Shown here: in pieces, positions 45,645-54,032 of the stretch
Layout of the letters: each line of letters opens with the position of its first letter
Position numbering within the stretch: the first letter of the stretch is position 1
Assembly: GCA_031269465.1 (NCBI GenBank)
Contig: JAISZB010000292.1
Location: 1-64,000, forward strand
Source of the DNA: Clostridiales bacterium
Lineage (GTDB): Bacteria; Bacillota; Clostridia; Lachnospirales; WQUN01
Direction: 5' to 3'
Length of the DNA stretch: 64,000 nucleotides
Notes under the pieces: generated by a model
The model's database searches: none
The model's input: the letters and a program-made list of their open reading frames with translations, nothing else
What the model was told of the DNA's origin: nothing
Program-made: the position numbers and the translations under genes

Positions 45645-47312
45645 CTAGGCGCCGTAGATTGCCTTGGCCTCGTTGATCTTGTCTTTCATGTAAGCCTCAA
45701 TAGTGGATAGGCCCATTTTTTCCGCTTCTTCAAACATGGAGTTGTAAATGGACTCGAATTCCTCTTCTGATGAGGCTGTAGCCATTTTTATCTCTGTTGT
45801 GAAGAACAGCCCGGAGGGGTTGGCAAACAAGTTGTTGTATATGATGGATTCATCGGACCCTTCCACCGGAATGGCATAGGACATCCATGGCTTGTTGGCG
45901 AAATGCGCGCGTATCACAGGATAGTTCGGAGTTGTGGCTTCATCTATGTCTTGGCACCGTGAGACTGCCTCGAACACTCTGGAAGCCCCGAAGTAGAAAA
46001 ACGGGTTGTAAATCTCCTGGTATGTGTTTTCAAGATAGGCGTCATTCCATTCCTTGCTGAAGGTTGGATTGCCGTTCTCGTCCAACGTGTACTCATGTCC
46101 TTCACGGCCCCACTGGGTCAGCTTCTTGCCCTCGTCGGTCAAGGTCCACGCCAGGAATTGAAGAGCGCCGGCGGGATCCTTGCAGTTCTTTGTTATGAAT
46201 GTCGACATGAAACCCAAATCGGACATGTAATAGCCGTCTGGGTCGCCAACAACAGGCGCCTCGTAAACATATGCGTTTGGATCAACATCCCTTTGAAGCT
46301 CTATTTGCGCGGCAAGAGCGTTTCCTTGGCAACCTGAGAACGCCGCGAAAGCCTGTCCTTGTGAAAGCATGGATGCCGAAGTCGAAATATCCCACGCCCA
46401 GTTGTCAGCGGGTATGCATCCAGCGCTGAAAAGCTTGTAGATATACTGCATGTACTGCTTATAGTTCTCATGCTTTACGTAAGGTATCCAATCGCCGCTT
46501 GCCGACTCCACAAATGTGCACCCCAAGTTGCCCATGCCGAGGTTGCACCGGATGTATTCGAAATAAGTCGAGAACGGGATGAAGACAGCGGTTGTCAACT
46601 CCGGAAACGCGTCCTTGGCCATCAGAAGCATGTTTATGACATCATCCATGGTCTCCATTTTAGGGCTTCCCATCTGCTCATACAAGTCATGCCTGTATAG
46701 GAGGCTTCCGATGGTGGGCGCGCCAAGGTTGTAGTTCTCAAGCGTTCGCCAGTCCTCAGTGGAGTCGAAATGGCTGAGCACCGCATAATACTTGCCTTCA
46801 TCCTGGGAGAATGACATGGCGCTCGCCTGGTGCATTTTTGGTATCAGGTTCGGATCAAGGCCGTATTGTTCGATGATGCCTCCAAGATCGTAGCATAGCT
46901 CTGACGAGGATAGATTAGAGCGCAGGTCGGATGTCGCGATGATGTCTGGCAAGTCTCCGGATGCGATAAGCGTCCCCAGCTGCTGGTTGTCGATTACAAC
47001 GCTTGGCTTGAGGGTGACGCCCAAGCGCTTCGTTATCTCTTCAGGTATGACGCCGTTGAAATTGTCCGCAGGGAACCAAGAGTAATTGAATAAAACTGAA
47101 AATTCTCGCGGATTGTCTGGGGAAAGAGGCGGGACTGCCTCTTTGGCGGTTTCCGCAGCTGAGCTTCCTGAGCTTGCGGAGGCTGCCGGGCTGTCTGAGC
47201 CGGCGTTGCCAGAGTTGGCAGAACCGCTAGAGTTGCCGCATGCAGCCAGCGCCATGATAATGGCCATGGCCAAGGATGTAAGCGATGCAAAGCGCTTGTG
47301 ATTGAATGGCAT
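45645..47312 (-). CDS. sugar ABC transporter binding lipoprotein (LplA-like)
   Basis: The 555-residue family 1 solute-binding protein has a lipoprotein signal peptide (lipobox ALAACGN, Cys about residue 25) and a Ser/Gly/Ala linker. The large LplA-type fold follows (FSVLFNYSWFPADNFN, KLGVTLKPSVVIDNQ, SGDLPDIIATSDLRSN). These proteins bind complex or modified oligosaccharides. It is encoded with LplB- and YtcP-type permeases upstream. ATG 47312 follows AGGAGGG. No ATPase gene is in the operon; such systems usually share an MsmK-like ATPase encoded elsewhere. Confidence 0.9.
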   Translation of the reverse strand: MPFNHKRFASLTSLAMAIIMALAACGNSSGSANSGNAGSDSPAASASSGSSAAETAKEAVPPLSPDNPREFSVLFNYSWFPADNFNGVIPEEITKRLGVTLKPSVVIDNQQLGTLIASGDLPDIIATSDLRSNLSSSELCYDLGGIIEQYGLDPNLIPKMHQASAMSFSQDEGKYYAVLSHFDSTEDWRTLENYNLGAPTIGSLLYRHDLYEQMGSPKMETMDDVINMLLMAKDAFPELTTAVFIPFSTYFEYIRCNLGMGNLGCTFVESASGDWIPYVKHENYKQYMQYIYKLFSAGCIPADNWAWDISTSASMLSQGQAFAAFSGCQGNALAAQIELQRDVDPNAYVYEAPVVGDPDGYYMSDLGFMSTFITKNCKDPAGALQFLAWTLTDEGKKLTQWGREGHEYTLDENGNPTFSKEWNDAYLENTYQEIYNPFFYFGASRVFEAVSRCQDIDEATTPNYPVIRAHFANKPWMSYAIPVEGSDESIIYNNLFANPSGLFFTTEIKMATASSEEEFESIYNSMFEEAEKMGLSTIEAYMKDKINEAKAIYGA

Positions 47313-47356
47313 GCAAAACCCTCCTTATTTTATGTTTCTTAGCAAAAAAAACTTGT

Positions 47357-48247
47357 CTAGCCCTTGACTGAGCCAAGCGTGGTGCCGGCTATGATGTAGC
47401 GCTGAAAGAATGGGTACACAGCTAGAATGGGCGTCACCGCAATGGTCATCGCTGCGAGCTGAACCGACAGGGAAGTGGCTTTTATCCTGGTTCCCGCCTC
47501 AGTCGCGGCCGCGGAATTGAAGTCCACGTATGACCTTCTGATGACAGCCATAAGCTTGTAAGCCAGCGTGCGCAAGTTGTCGTTTTGAATGAAGAACGCG
47601 CTGTCGTACCATGAGTTCCAATGCCCGACAGAGGTGAAGATGGCAATGGTCGCTATGAGAGGCAGGGATACTGGAATGACGATGGAGGAGAAGATTTTTA
47701 TCTCGCCTGCGCCGTCTATCCGGGCGGACTCGTTCAATTCGCTGGGCAGGCCCTGGAAAAATGATATGGCCACAAGCATGTAAAAGATATTGAGAAGCGA
47801 AGGCGCTATATAGACGGCGAAGCTGTTTAGCAGGCGGAGGGATCTAAGCACTGCGTAGTAAGGAATTATGCCTCCTGAGAAGTACATGGCGAAGATGATG
47901 ACGCCCATGTACGCCTTTCTGCCAATTAGCTCCCTTTGAGAGAGTCCGTAGGCTACAACGGATGTGAACATGACTGTGAGGAAGGAGCCTAAAACGGTTC
48001 TGGCCGCAGTCACCCCTATGGCCTTTACCCAGGACAGATCCTTGAACAGCTGCTCATAGTTTTGAAGCGTGGGCTTCCTGGGCCAAAGGTAGATGCCTCC
48101 AAGCTGTGCGTCCAAGCCTTCGTTGAAGGAAAGCACAATGGCAAGGAAGAACGGGTAGACGGAGGCGACAAACACCACTGCCAGAATGGCGAAGATTATC
48201 GCGTCCAGAACCTTGTCCTCCATTGTCCGCCTGTTTGCGCGTCTCAA
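47357..48247 (-). CDS. sugar ABC transporter permease (YtcP-type)
   Basis: This 296-residue CUT1-class permease has six membrane segments and the EAA loop near ELNESARIDGAGEIKIFSSI, which contacts the ATPase. The C-terminal FQRYIIAGTTLGSVKG is typical of YtcP/LplC proteins. Start TTG 48247 overlaps the stop of the LplB-type gene and has GGAGGGA upstream; ATG 48223 is a less likely alternative. It works with the permease encoded at 48244-49194. Confidence 0.9.
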   Translation of the reverse strand: MRRANRRTMEDKVLDAIIFAILAVVFVASVYPFFLAIVLSFNEGLDAQLGGIYLWPRKPTLQNYEQLFKDLSWVKAIGVTAARTVLGSFLTVMFTSVVAYGLSQRELIGRKAYMGVIIFAMYFSGGIIPYYAVLRSLRLLNSFAVYIAPSLLNIFYMLVAISFFQGLPSELNESARIDGAGEIKIFSSIVIPVSLPLIATIAIFTSVGHWNSWYDSAFFIQNDNLRTLAYKLMAVIRRSYVDFNSAAATEAGTRIKATSLSVQLAAMTIAVTPILAVYPFFQRYIIAGTTLGSVKG

Positions 48248-49194
48248 AACAATCCCTCCCCCGTCGTTTTGCGAGCTATGAAGTTGCTTATGAGCACCAG
48301 CGCGACAGAGATGACGGATTGGAAAAGGCCGGCAGCCGCCGCGTAGGAGTAGCGCCCTTGCGCGAGTCCAATGTCCAGCACGTAGGTCTGGATGATCCGA
48401 GAAGCGTCCTGGTTTGCTCCATTGCCCAAAAGGTAGCTCTGCTCAAAGTTTGAGCCCGACAAGCCTCCGCCCAGGAGGCTTCCCAAGGCCAGGATCAGCA
48501 CGACTGTGATTGTGGGCAGTATGCCTGGCAAGGTGATGTTGGAGATGCGCCTCAGGCGTGACGCGCCGTCAATCTCTGCGGCCTCGTACAATGTGGGATC
48601 AATGGAGGTGATGGCCGCCAGGAAGATGATGGTCCACCAGCCGGTTTCCTTCCAAAGCGCGGTTATGACCGCAAGGGGCATGAAGTATTTCGGGCTCGTG
48701 AGTATTTGGAGCTTCTGTCCCGCCAGCGCGGAAATTGCGTCATTAAGGACGCCATTGGTAGTTGAGAGCAGGATCTGGCAAAAGCCCGCCACAATCACCC
48801 AAGATATGAAGTAGGGGAGGTAGCTCACCGTTTGGACAACCCTTTTAATTGTCCTGTTGCGCACCTCGCTTAAAACAATTGCCAAAAAAATGGGCAGGGG
48901 AAATAGAAACACAATTTTGGCAATTGACAGCATGATGGTGTTGTACATCAAGTGTCCAAATTGGTAGTCTGTGAAAAAAGCGTTGAAATGCTTGAGGCCC
49001 ACAAATTTGGAAGTGAAGATTCCCATGATTCCCGATTGGATCTTATAATCCTTGAAGGCCATGAGAATTCCGAACATGGGCAGGTAATTGAACAGGAGCA
49101 GAAATAGAACGCCCAATAGCACGAACAAATGAAAGTAACGCTGTTTCCATATGCGTATCCAAAGGCTTTTTTTATATTCGGATTTTCCTTTCAA
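48244..49194 (-). CDS. sugar ABC transporter permease (LplB-type)
   Basis: The 316-residue membrane partner of the YtcP-type permease shows LFNYLPMFGILMAFKDYK, the EAA-loop segment LYEAAEIDGASRLRRISNIT and GRYSYAAAAGLFQSVISVAL as in LplB proteins. Start TTG 49194 follows GGAGG by six bases. It lies 33 bases after a glycosidase-like gene, so the transporter and enzymes are one operon. Confidence 0.9.
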   Translation of the reverse strand: MKGKSEYKKSLWIRIWKQRYFHLFVLLGVLFLLLFNYLPMFGILMAFKDYKIQSGIMGIFTSKFVGLKHFNAFFTDYQFGHLMYNTIMLSIAKIVFLFPLPIFLAIVLSEVRNRTIKRVVQTVSYLPYFISWVIVAGFCQILLSTTNGVLNDAISALAGQKLQILTSPKYFMPLAVITALWKETGWWTIIFLAAITSIDPTLYEAAEIDGASRLRRISNITLPGILPTITVVLILALGSLLGGGLSGSNFEQSYLLGNGANQDASRIIQTYVLDIGLAQGRYSYAAAAGLFQSVISVALVLISNFIARKTTGEGLF

Positions 49195-49227
49195 CTTGAG
49201 CCTCCTTCAACCCTTTGCTTTTTGCAG

Positions 49228-51045
49228 CTATAAGCCGTGCTTCGCCAAGACGCGCAGCAACCCCAATATCCCAGCGGCGCCAGAGCAAGTCCATGGAATG
49301 GCTGTTTTAGGCTCCTTCTTTTCTTTTCTCAAAAGGTCTTCTCGAAGCTCCAGCTCATTTTCTTTATAGGCGTCTTGAGCGCGCAGGGTTCTTCCCGTCC
49401 ATGGATCATTGCTAAAAGGAGGCAGGGAGTCGCCAAGTCCTTGCGATTGAGAAAGCTTCGCAACTCTTTGCGCGATGTCCAATGCGAGGGGCTTGAAGCC
49501 GGCATCTAAAAGTCCTGTGACTAAAATGAGCTGAACTGCCGGGTTTACGCCTCCGCGAACGCCTGAGCCTGAAAGGGAGAATTCCTTGCTGCCGAGCTTC
49601 TCGCTCGCGACCCCGCCAGGAGTCAAATATGAGCCTTCATCCCCAAGCTCTTTTGCCAGGGCTTCCATGATGAAGCCTGGCAATCGGCTTCCGAGCATAA
49701 CGGGAAGAAAGCGCAGAACGCTGCCGGTTTTGAATTCGGCCCCGGTTTTTGCGTTTCTGCAGATAAAGGCGTCGTTTCTCCAGAGGCCGTCAATCATTGA
49801 GCTCACAATGCTTTTGGATAATTCGGCGTACTTGAGCCCGTCATCCTTTTTCCCCAGCTTTCCCGCCAACAGGGAGCAAGCTTCGCACGAGAGCGCAAGC
49901 CACGACGAGAAATCAGCGGACTCCAGGGGGAGGCCCTTGATGAAAGCGGTAGAATCCATCCACCCGCTTTCTCGTGGATGGAAGTACATGGGGAGAAGGC
50001 TTCCCTCCTTGCATCTGGCCTTAAGAATCCATCCTGCTTGCTTTTTCAATGCGTGAAGGAGGTTTTCAGCTTCCTCATCCGAGAAAGTGAAGCCATCCTT
50101 GATTAGAGAGCATGCGGCAAACCCGTGCATCGGAGCGCCGGCGCTGAGCCAGTCATCAACTGTGCAGCCGACGGCGAAAGGCAATTGCCCAAGCTTGTCT
50201 TGATGGGCGAACATGTTCATGAGAAGCTCGCAAGACTCATCTTCATTTTCTGAAAGGGCCAATGCCGCTATAGCTTGCTGCCAGCTGACGGCGCACGCCA
50301 GCTCCGACTTGGACGAGTATGCCGCAGGTGCTTTAAGCGCGCCTCCCGCAGGCATCCGCAAGCAGTGCAGCGCAAAAACGCTTGCCTCCAGAAGCGGGTT
50401 TTGCGTATTTTTAGGCGCCGACTTAGCCAAGTATTCGGAGAATTCAGATTTCCTCAAGCTTGCGGCTTTATCGAATGGCAAATAGGAGGATGCCCTCACC
50501 CCATTCGAATAATACTCATGGATTGCCGCCTCAAATGTTCCTGTTTCAACTGACGGGCTGAAATCTATGGTGAATTCTTTGGTTCTTGCGGCGGCATGCA
50601 TCCAAAAGGCGTCGTGGCGCATTGAACCTGCAAGTGGAACAAAAAGGAGCTTTCCTATTATGGAAAAAGCGGCTTCAAGGGAACCATCCTCTCTGGGCGC
50701 GGCATTCTCATAAATCTCAATATCGTCAAATGAAAGCCTCAGAGAGGCTCCGGTTCCTCTGACCCTGAGAATGCCAGGCTTCTCAAAGCAAAATTCAATA
50801 GTTCCAGTTGTGGACTTCAGAGTGAGCTTTCCGGGATCAGCAAAGTACTCCCTGACCCTGTCTTTCTTGTTGTCTATGACCGGGGAAATGTGAATCAGTT
50901 TGGGGCGCTCTACCAAAGGCGAAGGCGATCTCGCGAAGCAGAGGTAAAGCTCCCTCGTTTCCGCATCCTCCCTGATGACCATCTGTGAGTCCCTTGCGCT
51001 ATATGGAAAGGAGCAAAGATCAAAATTTTCACTGGTTCCAAACAT
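49228..51045 (-). CDS. glycosidase-like (alpha/alpha)6-barrel protein, paralogue 2
   Basis: The 605-residue protein has an N-terminal beta-sandwich part to about residue 190. A helical barrel follows of the type found in GH63/GH37/MGH1-like enzymes (SWQQAIAALALSENEDESCE, LMNMFAHQDKLGQLPFAVG, GWMDSTAFIKGLPLESADFS, FLPVMLGSRLPGFIMEAL). It is a paralogue of the protein encoded at 51112-52908, sharing the HQD.LG, MLGSRLP and Y.TP.G blocks. No signal peptide, so it is cytoplasmic. The likely role is hydrolysis of an imported oligosaccharide. Catalytic acids cannot be assigned. The AGGAG site lies about 13 bases before the ATG, so the start is less certain. Confidence 0.7.
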   Translation of the reverse strand: MFGTSENFDLCSFPYSARDSQMVIREDAETRELYLCFARSPSPLVERPKLIHISPVIDNKKDRVREYFADPGKLTLKSTTGTIEFCFEKPGILRVRGTGASLRLSFDDIEIYENAAPREDGSLEAAFSIIGKLLFVPLAGSMRHDAFWMHAAARTKEFTIDFSPSVETGTFEAAIHEYYSNGVRASSYLPFDKAASLRKSEFSEYLAKSAPKNTQNPLLEASVFALHCLRMPAGGALKAPAAYSSKSELACAVSWQQAIAALALSENEDESCELLMNMFAHQDKLGQLPFAVGCTVDDWLSAGAPMHGFAACSLIKDGFTFSDEEAENLLHALKKQAGWILKARCKEGSLLPMYFHPRESGWMDSTAFIKGLPLESADFSSWLALSCEACSLLAGKLGKKDDGLKYAELSKSIVSSMIDGLWRNDAFICRNAKTGAEFKTGSVLRFLPVMLGSRLPGFIMEALAKELGDEGSYLTPGGVASEKLGSKEFSLSGSGVRGGVNPAVQLILVTGLLDAGFKPLALDIAQRVAKLSQSQGLGDSLPPFSNDPWTGRTLRAQDAYKENELELREDLLRKEKKEPKTAIPWTCSGAAGILGLLRVLAKHGL

Positions 51046-51111
51046 ATGGCATTCTCATCTCCTAGAGCTCTCTAGCATGGCTTTATCCAGTTTGCCGCAA
51101 CATTCACTATT

Positions 51112-52908
51112 CTATGCTTTAGAGATCTCTTCAAGAAATCCTGCAAGCGACAGAAACATAGCGGCCGCAAGGGAATTGAGCTCGCCGCCTGGCTGGCTGA
51201 AAATGTCGCTGAAATCCCCGCCTTCAGGCGTGAATTCCATGAACCCGAAGCCTGGAACCTTCTCAATGGATTTCTCGCAGTATCCTGCGACAAGGCTTCT
51301 GGCAAGCTCCTTTTCTCCAGCGTCCCAAAGAGCTGGGAGCATTTTGACCTGCGCAAACCCGCCGACGAACCCTGGCATTGGCTTTCCACCCTTATAGCTT
51401 TTTTGCGCTGATCTGAATCCAAAAGGCGTATAGTACTTTTCAGGATCGACAAGCGCAGGAAGCATTTTATCGACTATTTCCTTGGGAAGCCTGCTTCCAA
51501 GCATCAACGGCACGTATGCCTCCAGCTCGTCGGTCTCGACAATCTCATGAGAGGTGGATAGCCTTGCGACAAATTTCTTTCCGTTCCAAAATTCTTTAAC
51601 GAGGGTCTCGATCAGGAAACTTGACTTTTCCTGCCAAGCGGCAGCCTCGCAGTCATCGCCCAGCCTCTTTGAAAGCTTGCCAAGAGCTTCGGCGAGCAGA
51701 GCGCAGTAGGAGATTATGTCAGGCGCCTCAACGGGCACCCCTTTTCTGAACATGTCAGAATAGTCTATTCCAGACTCGCAGCCATGATTGTACTGGGGAA
51801 CCCCGTCTGCGTCGGTGTCTCTCAAGCTGGTCCACCACTTGTAGAGATTGCGCAGCCCCGGAAGCATTTTGGCGCAGTGCTCCCTGGTCAGCGAATCCCC
51901 CATGCGCTCCATCATGTACAAGAGCGCGTATCCGTGAAATGGGGGCTTAGTGGCGAGTATGTTGTTGAACTTGTCATCATAGATGTCTGCTATTTCGCCG
52001 AACTCATCCTGGTTGGAAAAGAAGCTCATCATAAGCTGAACCGATCTGTCGGGGTCATTCAAGGCTGACATTGCGTGATAAGCTTGATGCCAAGAGAACA
52101 TTCCGGAAGCCGTCGGCTTTGTGAACAAGACGGCGGGTTCCTTCATGAGGCCTTTGGGGGCGGCATGGCAAACCCATACGGCGTAAGCGCAAAGCTGCTT
52201 CATCTTTTCGAATCGGCCGGGAACAGGCGGATACATCTCATACCATTTCCCGTAGTCCTCCATGGATTCTTTGACGCAGCCCTCAAAAGGCCTATAGCTA
52301 AGAAGCTTCTCAGCTCCATGGCGGCATGCGTGCAAAGCAAGCTCAAACTCTCCCGACTCGTCCGGCTCAATATCTATCTGAGCATCGCTTGATGATAAAC
52401 TATCCCAGATCCACTCAGACTCGAAGTCCATGGCGCCCTTAATCGGATTAAAAAGGAATTCTCCGACAGCGTACTGGTTCAGCTGGCATGTTCCATCCAA
52501 CCTGTCGACCGCGCATTCTCCAAGCCCCAGTTTCACGTAAAAACGCAGCGTTACTCCATTTCCCCTGAAGCGCACAATTTCATCGCCATCGAAACAGATC
52601 TGCACATTGCCATAGGTTGTTTGGATTTCAAGCAAACCAGGCGTAGCGTCCAGCTTGTATCCTATTGACTGCTGATCAAGCATGGGGCGAAACCCGATGA
52701 ATCTGCGCCTTGTAGCTTCAGGATCCCTGCCATAGGATCGAACCCCCCTGTAAAGGGCGAGCTGCTTCCTCTCAGCGCCAGTCTCAATAGGCGCAAGCTG
52801 CTCTGTAATGGACAGATGAGACAGCCTTCTGCCAAACGCGACAGTTTTCACATCGAAATGCAACTCATCCCTTTGCTCCAGCTTTCTGCGGATTTTTTTC
52901 CTCAACAC
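51112..52908 (-). CDS. glycosidase-like (alpha/alpha)6-barrel protein, paralogue 1
   Basis: The 598-residue protein is first in the operon. Its domain order is like its neighbour: beta-sandwich (LLEIQTTYGNVQICFDGDEI, FRGNGVTLRFYVKLGLG) then helical barrel (FSWHQAYHAMSALNDPDRSV, MMSFFSNQDEFGEIADIYDD, LRNLYKWWTSLRDTDADGVP, YVPLMLGSRLPKEIVDKMLP, GGFAQVKMLPALWDAGEKEL). The DTDADGVPQYNHG segment and the EFG.I loop fit GH63/MGH1-type active-site regions. Start GTG 52908 follows GGAAGGTGA. A promoter-like TTGTTA-16-TATAAT lies about 90 bases upstream. Specificity is unknown; the GH43 gene in the operon points to hemicellulose. Confidence 0.7.
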   Translation of the reverse strand: MLRKKIRRKLEQRDELHFDVKTVAFGRRLSHLSITEQLAPIETGAERKQLALYRGVRSYGRDPEATRRRFIGFRPMLDQQSIGYKLDATPGLLEIQTTYGNVQICFDGDEIVRFRGNGVTLRFYVKLGLGECAVDRLDGTCQLNQYAVGEFLFNPIKGAMDFESEWIWDSLSSSDAQIDIEPDESGEFELALHACRHGAEKLLSYRPFEGCVKESMEDYGKWYEMYPPVPGRFEKMKQLCAYAVWVCHAAPKGLMKEPAVLFTKPTASGMFSWHQAYHAMSALNDPDRSVQLMMSFFSNQDEFGEIADIYDDKFNNILATKPPFHGYALLYMMERMGDSLTREHCAKMLPGLRNLYKWWTSLRDTDADGVPQYNHGCESGIDYSDMFRKGVPVEAPDIISYCALLAEALGKLSKRLGDDCEAAAWQEKSSFLIETLVKEFWNGKKFVARLSTSHEIVETDELEAYVPLMLGSRLPKEIVDKMLPALVDPEKYYTPFGFRSAQKSYKGGKPMPGFVGGFAQVKMLPALWDAGEKELARSLVAGYCEKSIEKVPGFGFMEFTPEGGDFSDIFSQPGGELNSLAAAMFLSLAGFLEEISKA

Positions 52909-52997
52909 CCAATCACCTTCCGTTTACTTTCGCCGCAGGCTTTGACGCGTCCGTTGCGATTTTAATGGCATTTATAGTCATTTAGCCTAAAATGAAT

Positions 52998-53025
52998 ATT
53001 ATAGAATTGCATTTTGCTATAACAA
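52998..53025 (-). promoter_or_regulatory. candidate promoter of the glycosidase/transporter operon
   Basis: On the minus strand TTGTTA (53025-53020) and TATAAT (53003-52998) are spaced by 16 bases, about 90 bases before the GTG start at 52908. Confidence 0.5.
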
Positions 53026-53442
53026 TTGTAATTCGAAAAAATAGACTTGTAAAGTAGGCACTTAAAATCACCATAGTTACTCTAAAGTAACCTCATCGAT
53101 TATGCAATATGCCAAAATAACCTTTGCAAAGACGGATCCTTGGCAGTATAGTAAACTATTGAAAAATTTTGTATGCGGCCTGTGAAAAAGAAGATAACTC
53201 TTACCAAAGAGTTCAAGGGCCTAGAATGATCTGATTTTAAGGATAATGCTCCTGCTTCTTTGGAGATAATGCAGTCCAACCTTAAATATTTCATATGCGA
53301 ATCGTAAAGACTCTGGTAGAAATAGCTCATTGTTTTAAAGCGTTGCGAATTTTAAGCTGCGCGGTGGCTTGCGGCGCGTCAGATCTGGCGATCCGATTCT
53401 TCATACCGATTTTCATCAAATGATCCTATTTCGCTTTATGCC

Positions 53443-53591
53443 GCAGCGAGGGGAGCGAAGCGGCTGAATGTCGAAAAGCCAAGCTGGAGCGGATACTGCA
53501 TTCGCTAGAGCTTGCTTTGCATGCGTTCATGGAGTTTGAAGCGGCGGAATATGAGCTTGAAGCAGCTTCGCGATTCAATGCGGATATTTAG
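53443..53591 (+). pseudogene. C-terminal fragment of an unknown helical protein
   Basis: The plus strand from about 53443 to the TAG at 53589-53591 encodes some 49 residues rich in Glu, Ala and Leu (AKLERILHSLELALHAFMEF). This is coiled-coil-like and ends FNADI. No start codon exists, and the upstream side abuts an isolated MITE-A end at 53402-53424, which may have truncated the gene. Confidence 0.3.
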
Positions 53592-53661
53592 ACTATGCTC
53601 TTAAGAATTGGGAAAACGGTGCTACTGGCCGATTTGCAGGTGATTTAGGGCCCGCCGCGCT

Positions 53662-53715
53662 TTTTGAGAATGCAAAAAAACCGCGCATATGGCGGCTTTT
53701 TTTGCATTCTCAAAA
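53662..53715. terminator. long bidirectional terminator hairpin
   Basis: TTTTGAGAATGC, seven A and CCGC (53662-53684) pair with GCGG, seven T and GCATTCTCAAAA (53692-53715) with one bulged C. With T runs on both strands it can end transcription from either side, including the esterase gene on the minus strand. Confidence 0.75.
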
Positions 53716-53833
53716 GCTAGCCATTTGCGCGGCTGTTGCTTGCTGCCGCCTTAGGGCTGTCCGTAAACAGCCGGATTGATATTTCTATAAATCCTCAATC
53801 TCAGCCATTTATCCTCATATACGGACAAGCTCC

Positions 53834-53964
53834 TTACTGATTTTCACAGAAAATTACCTTTTTTGGCAGCTTGATTATACAGCGAGTGCGAAATGCCGAT
53901 ATCAATCGCACCACTCAATGGATATTCAGGCTCCAAAAAAGGAACATTTGATGAAAGTCGGTAT
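53834..53964 (+). mobile_element. MITE-A full copy
   Basis: TTACTGATTTTCACAGAAAA at the left and GGAACATTTGATGAAAGTCG then GTAT at the right bound an element of about 131 bp with the inner TTTTGGCAGCTTGATTATAC / GGCTCCAAAA arms. The interior contains GATATCAATCGC, as in the copy at 58229-58356. Confidence 0.8.
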
Positions 53965-54032
53965 GGCATTCGACCTTGCCTTTGTTTTGGGGCGAGGTTC
54001 AGGTTGAGCATTGATGCGCAGGAAAGACGGTC

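Larger units (their letters stand above)
52909..54032. other. 1.1 kb intergenic region
   Basis: It contains the operon promoter (52998-53025), an isolated MITE-A end (53402-53424, ATACCGATTTTCATCAAATG), a gene fragment (53443-53591), a long terminator hairpin (53662-53715) and a full MITE-A copy (53834-53964). Nothing else is supported. Confidence 0.5.
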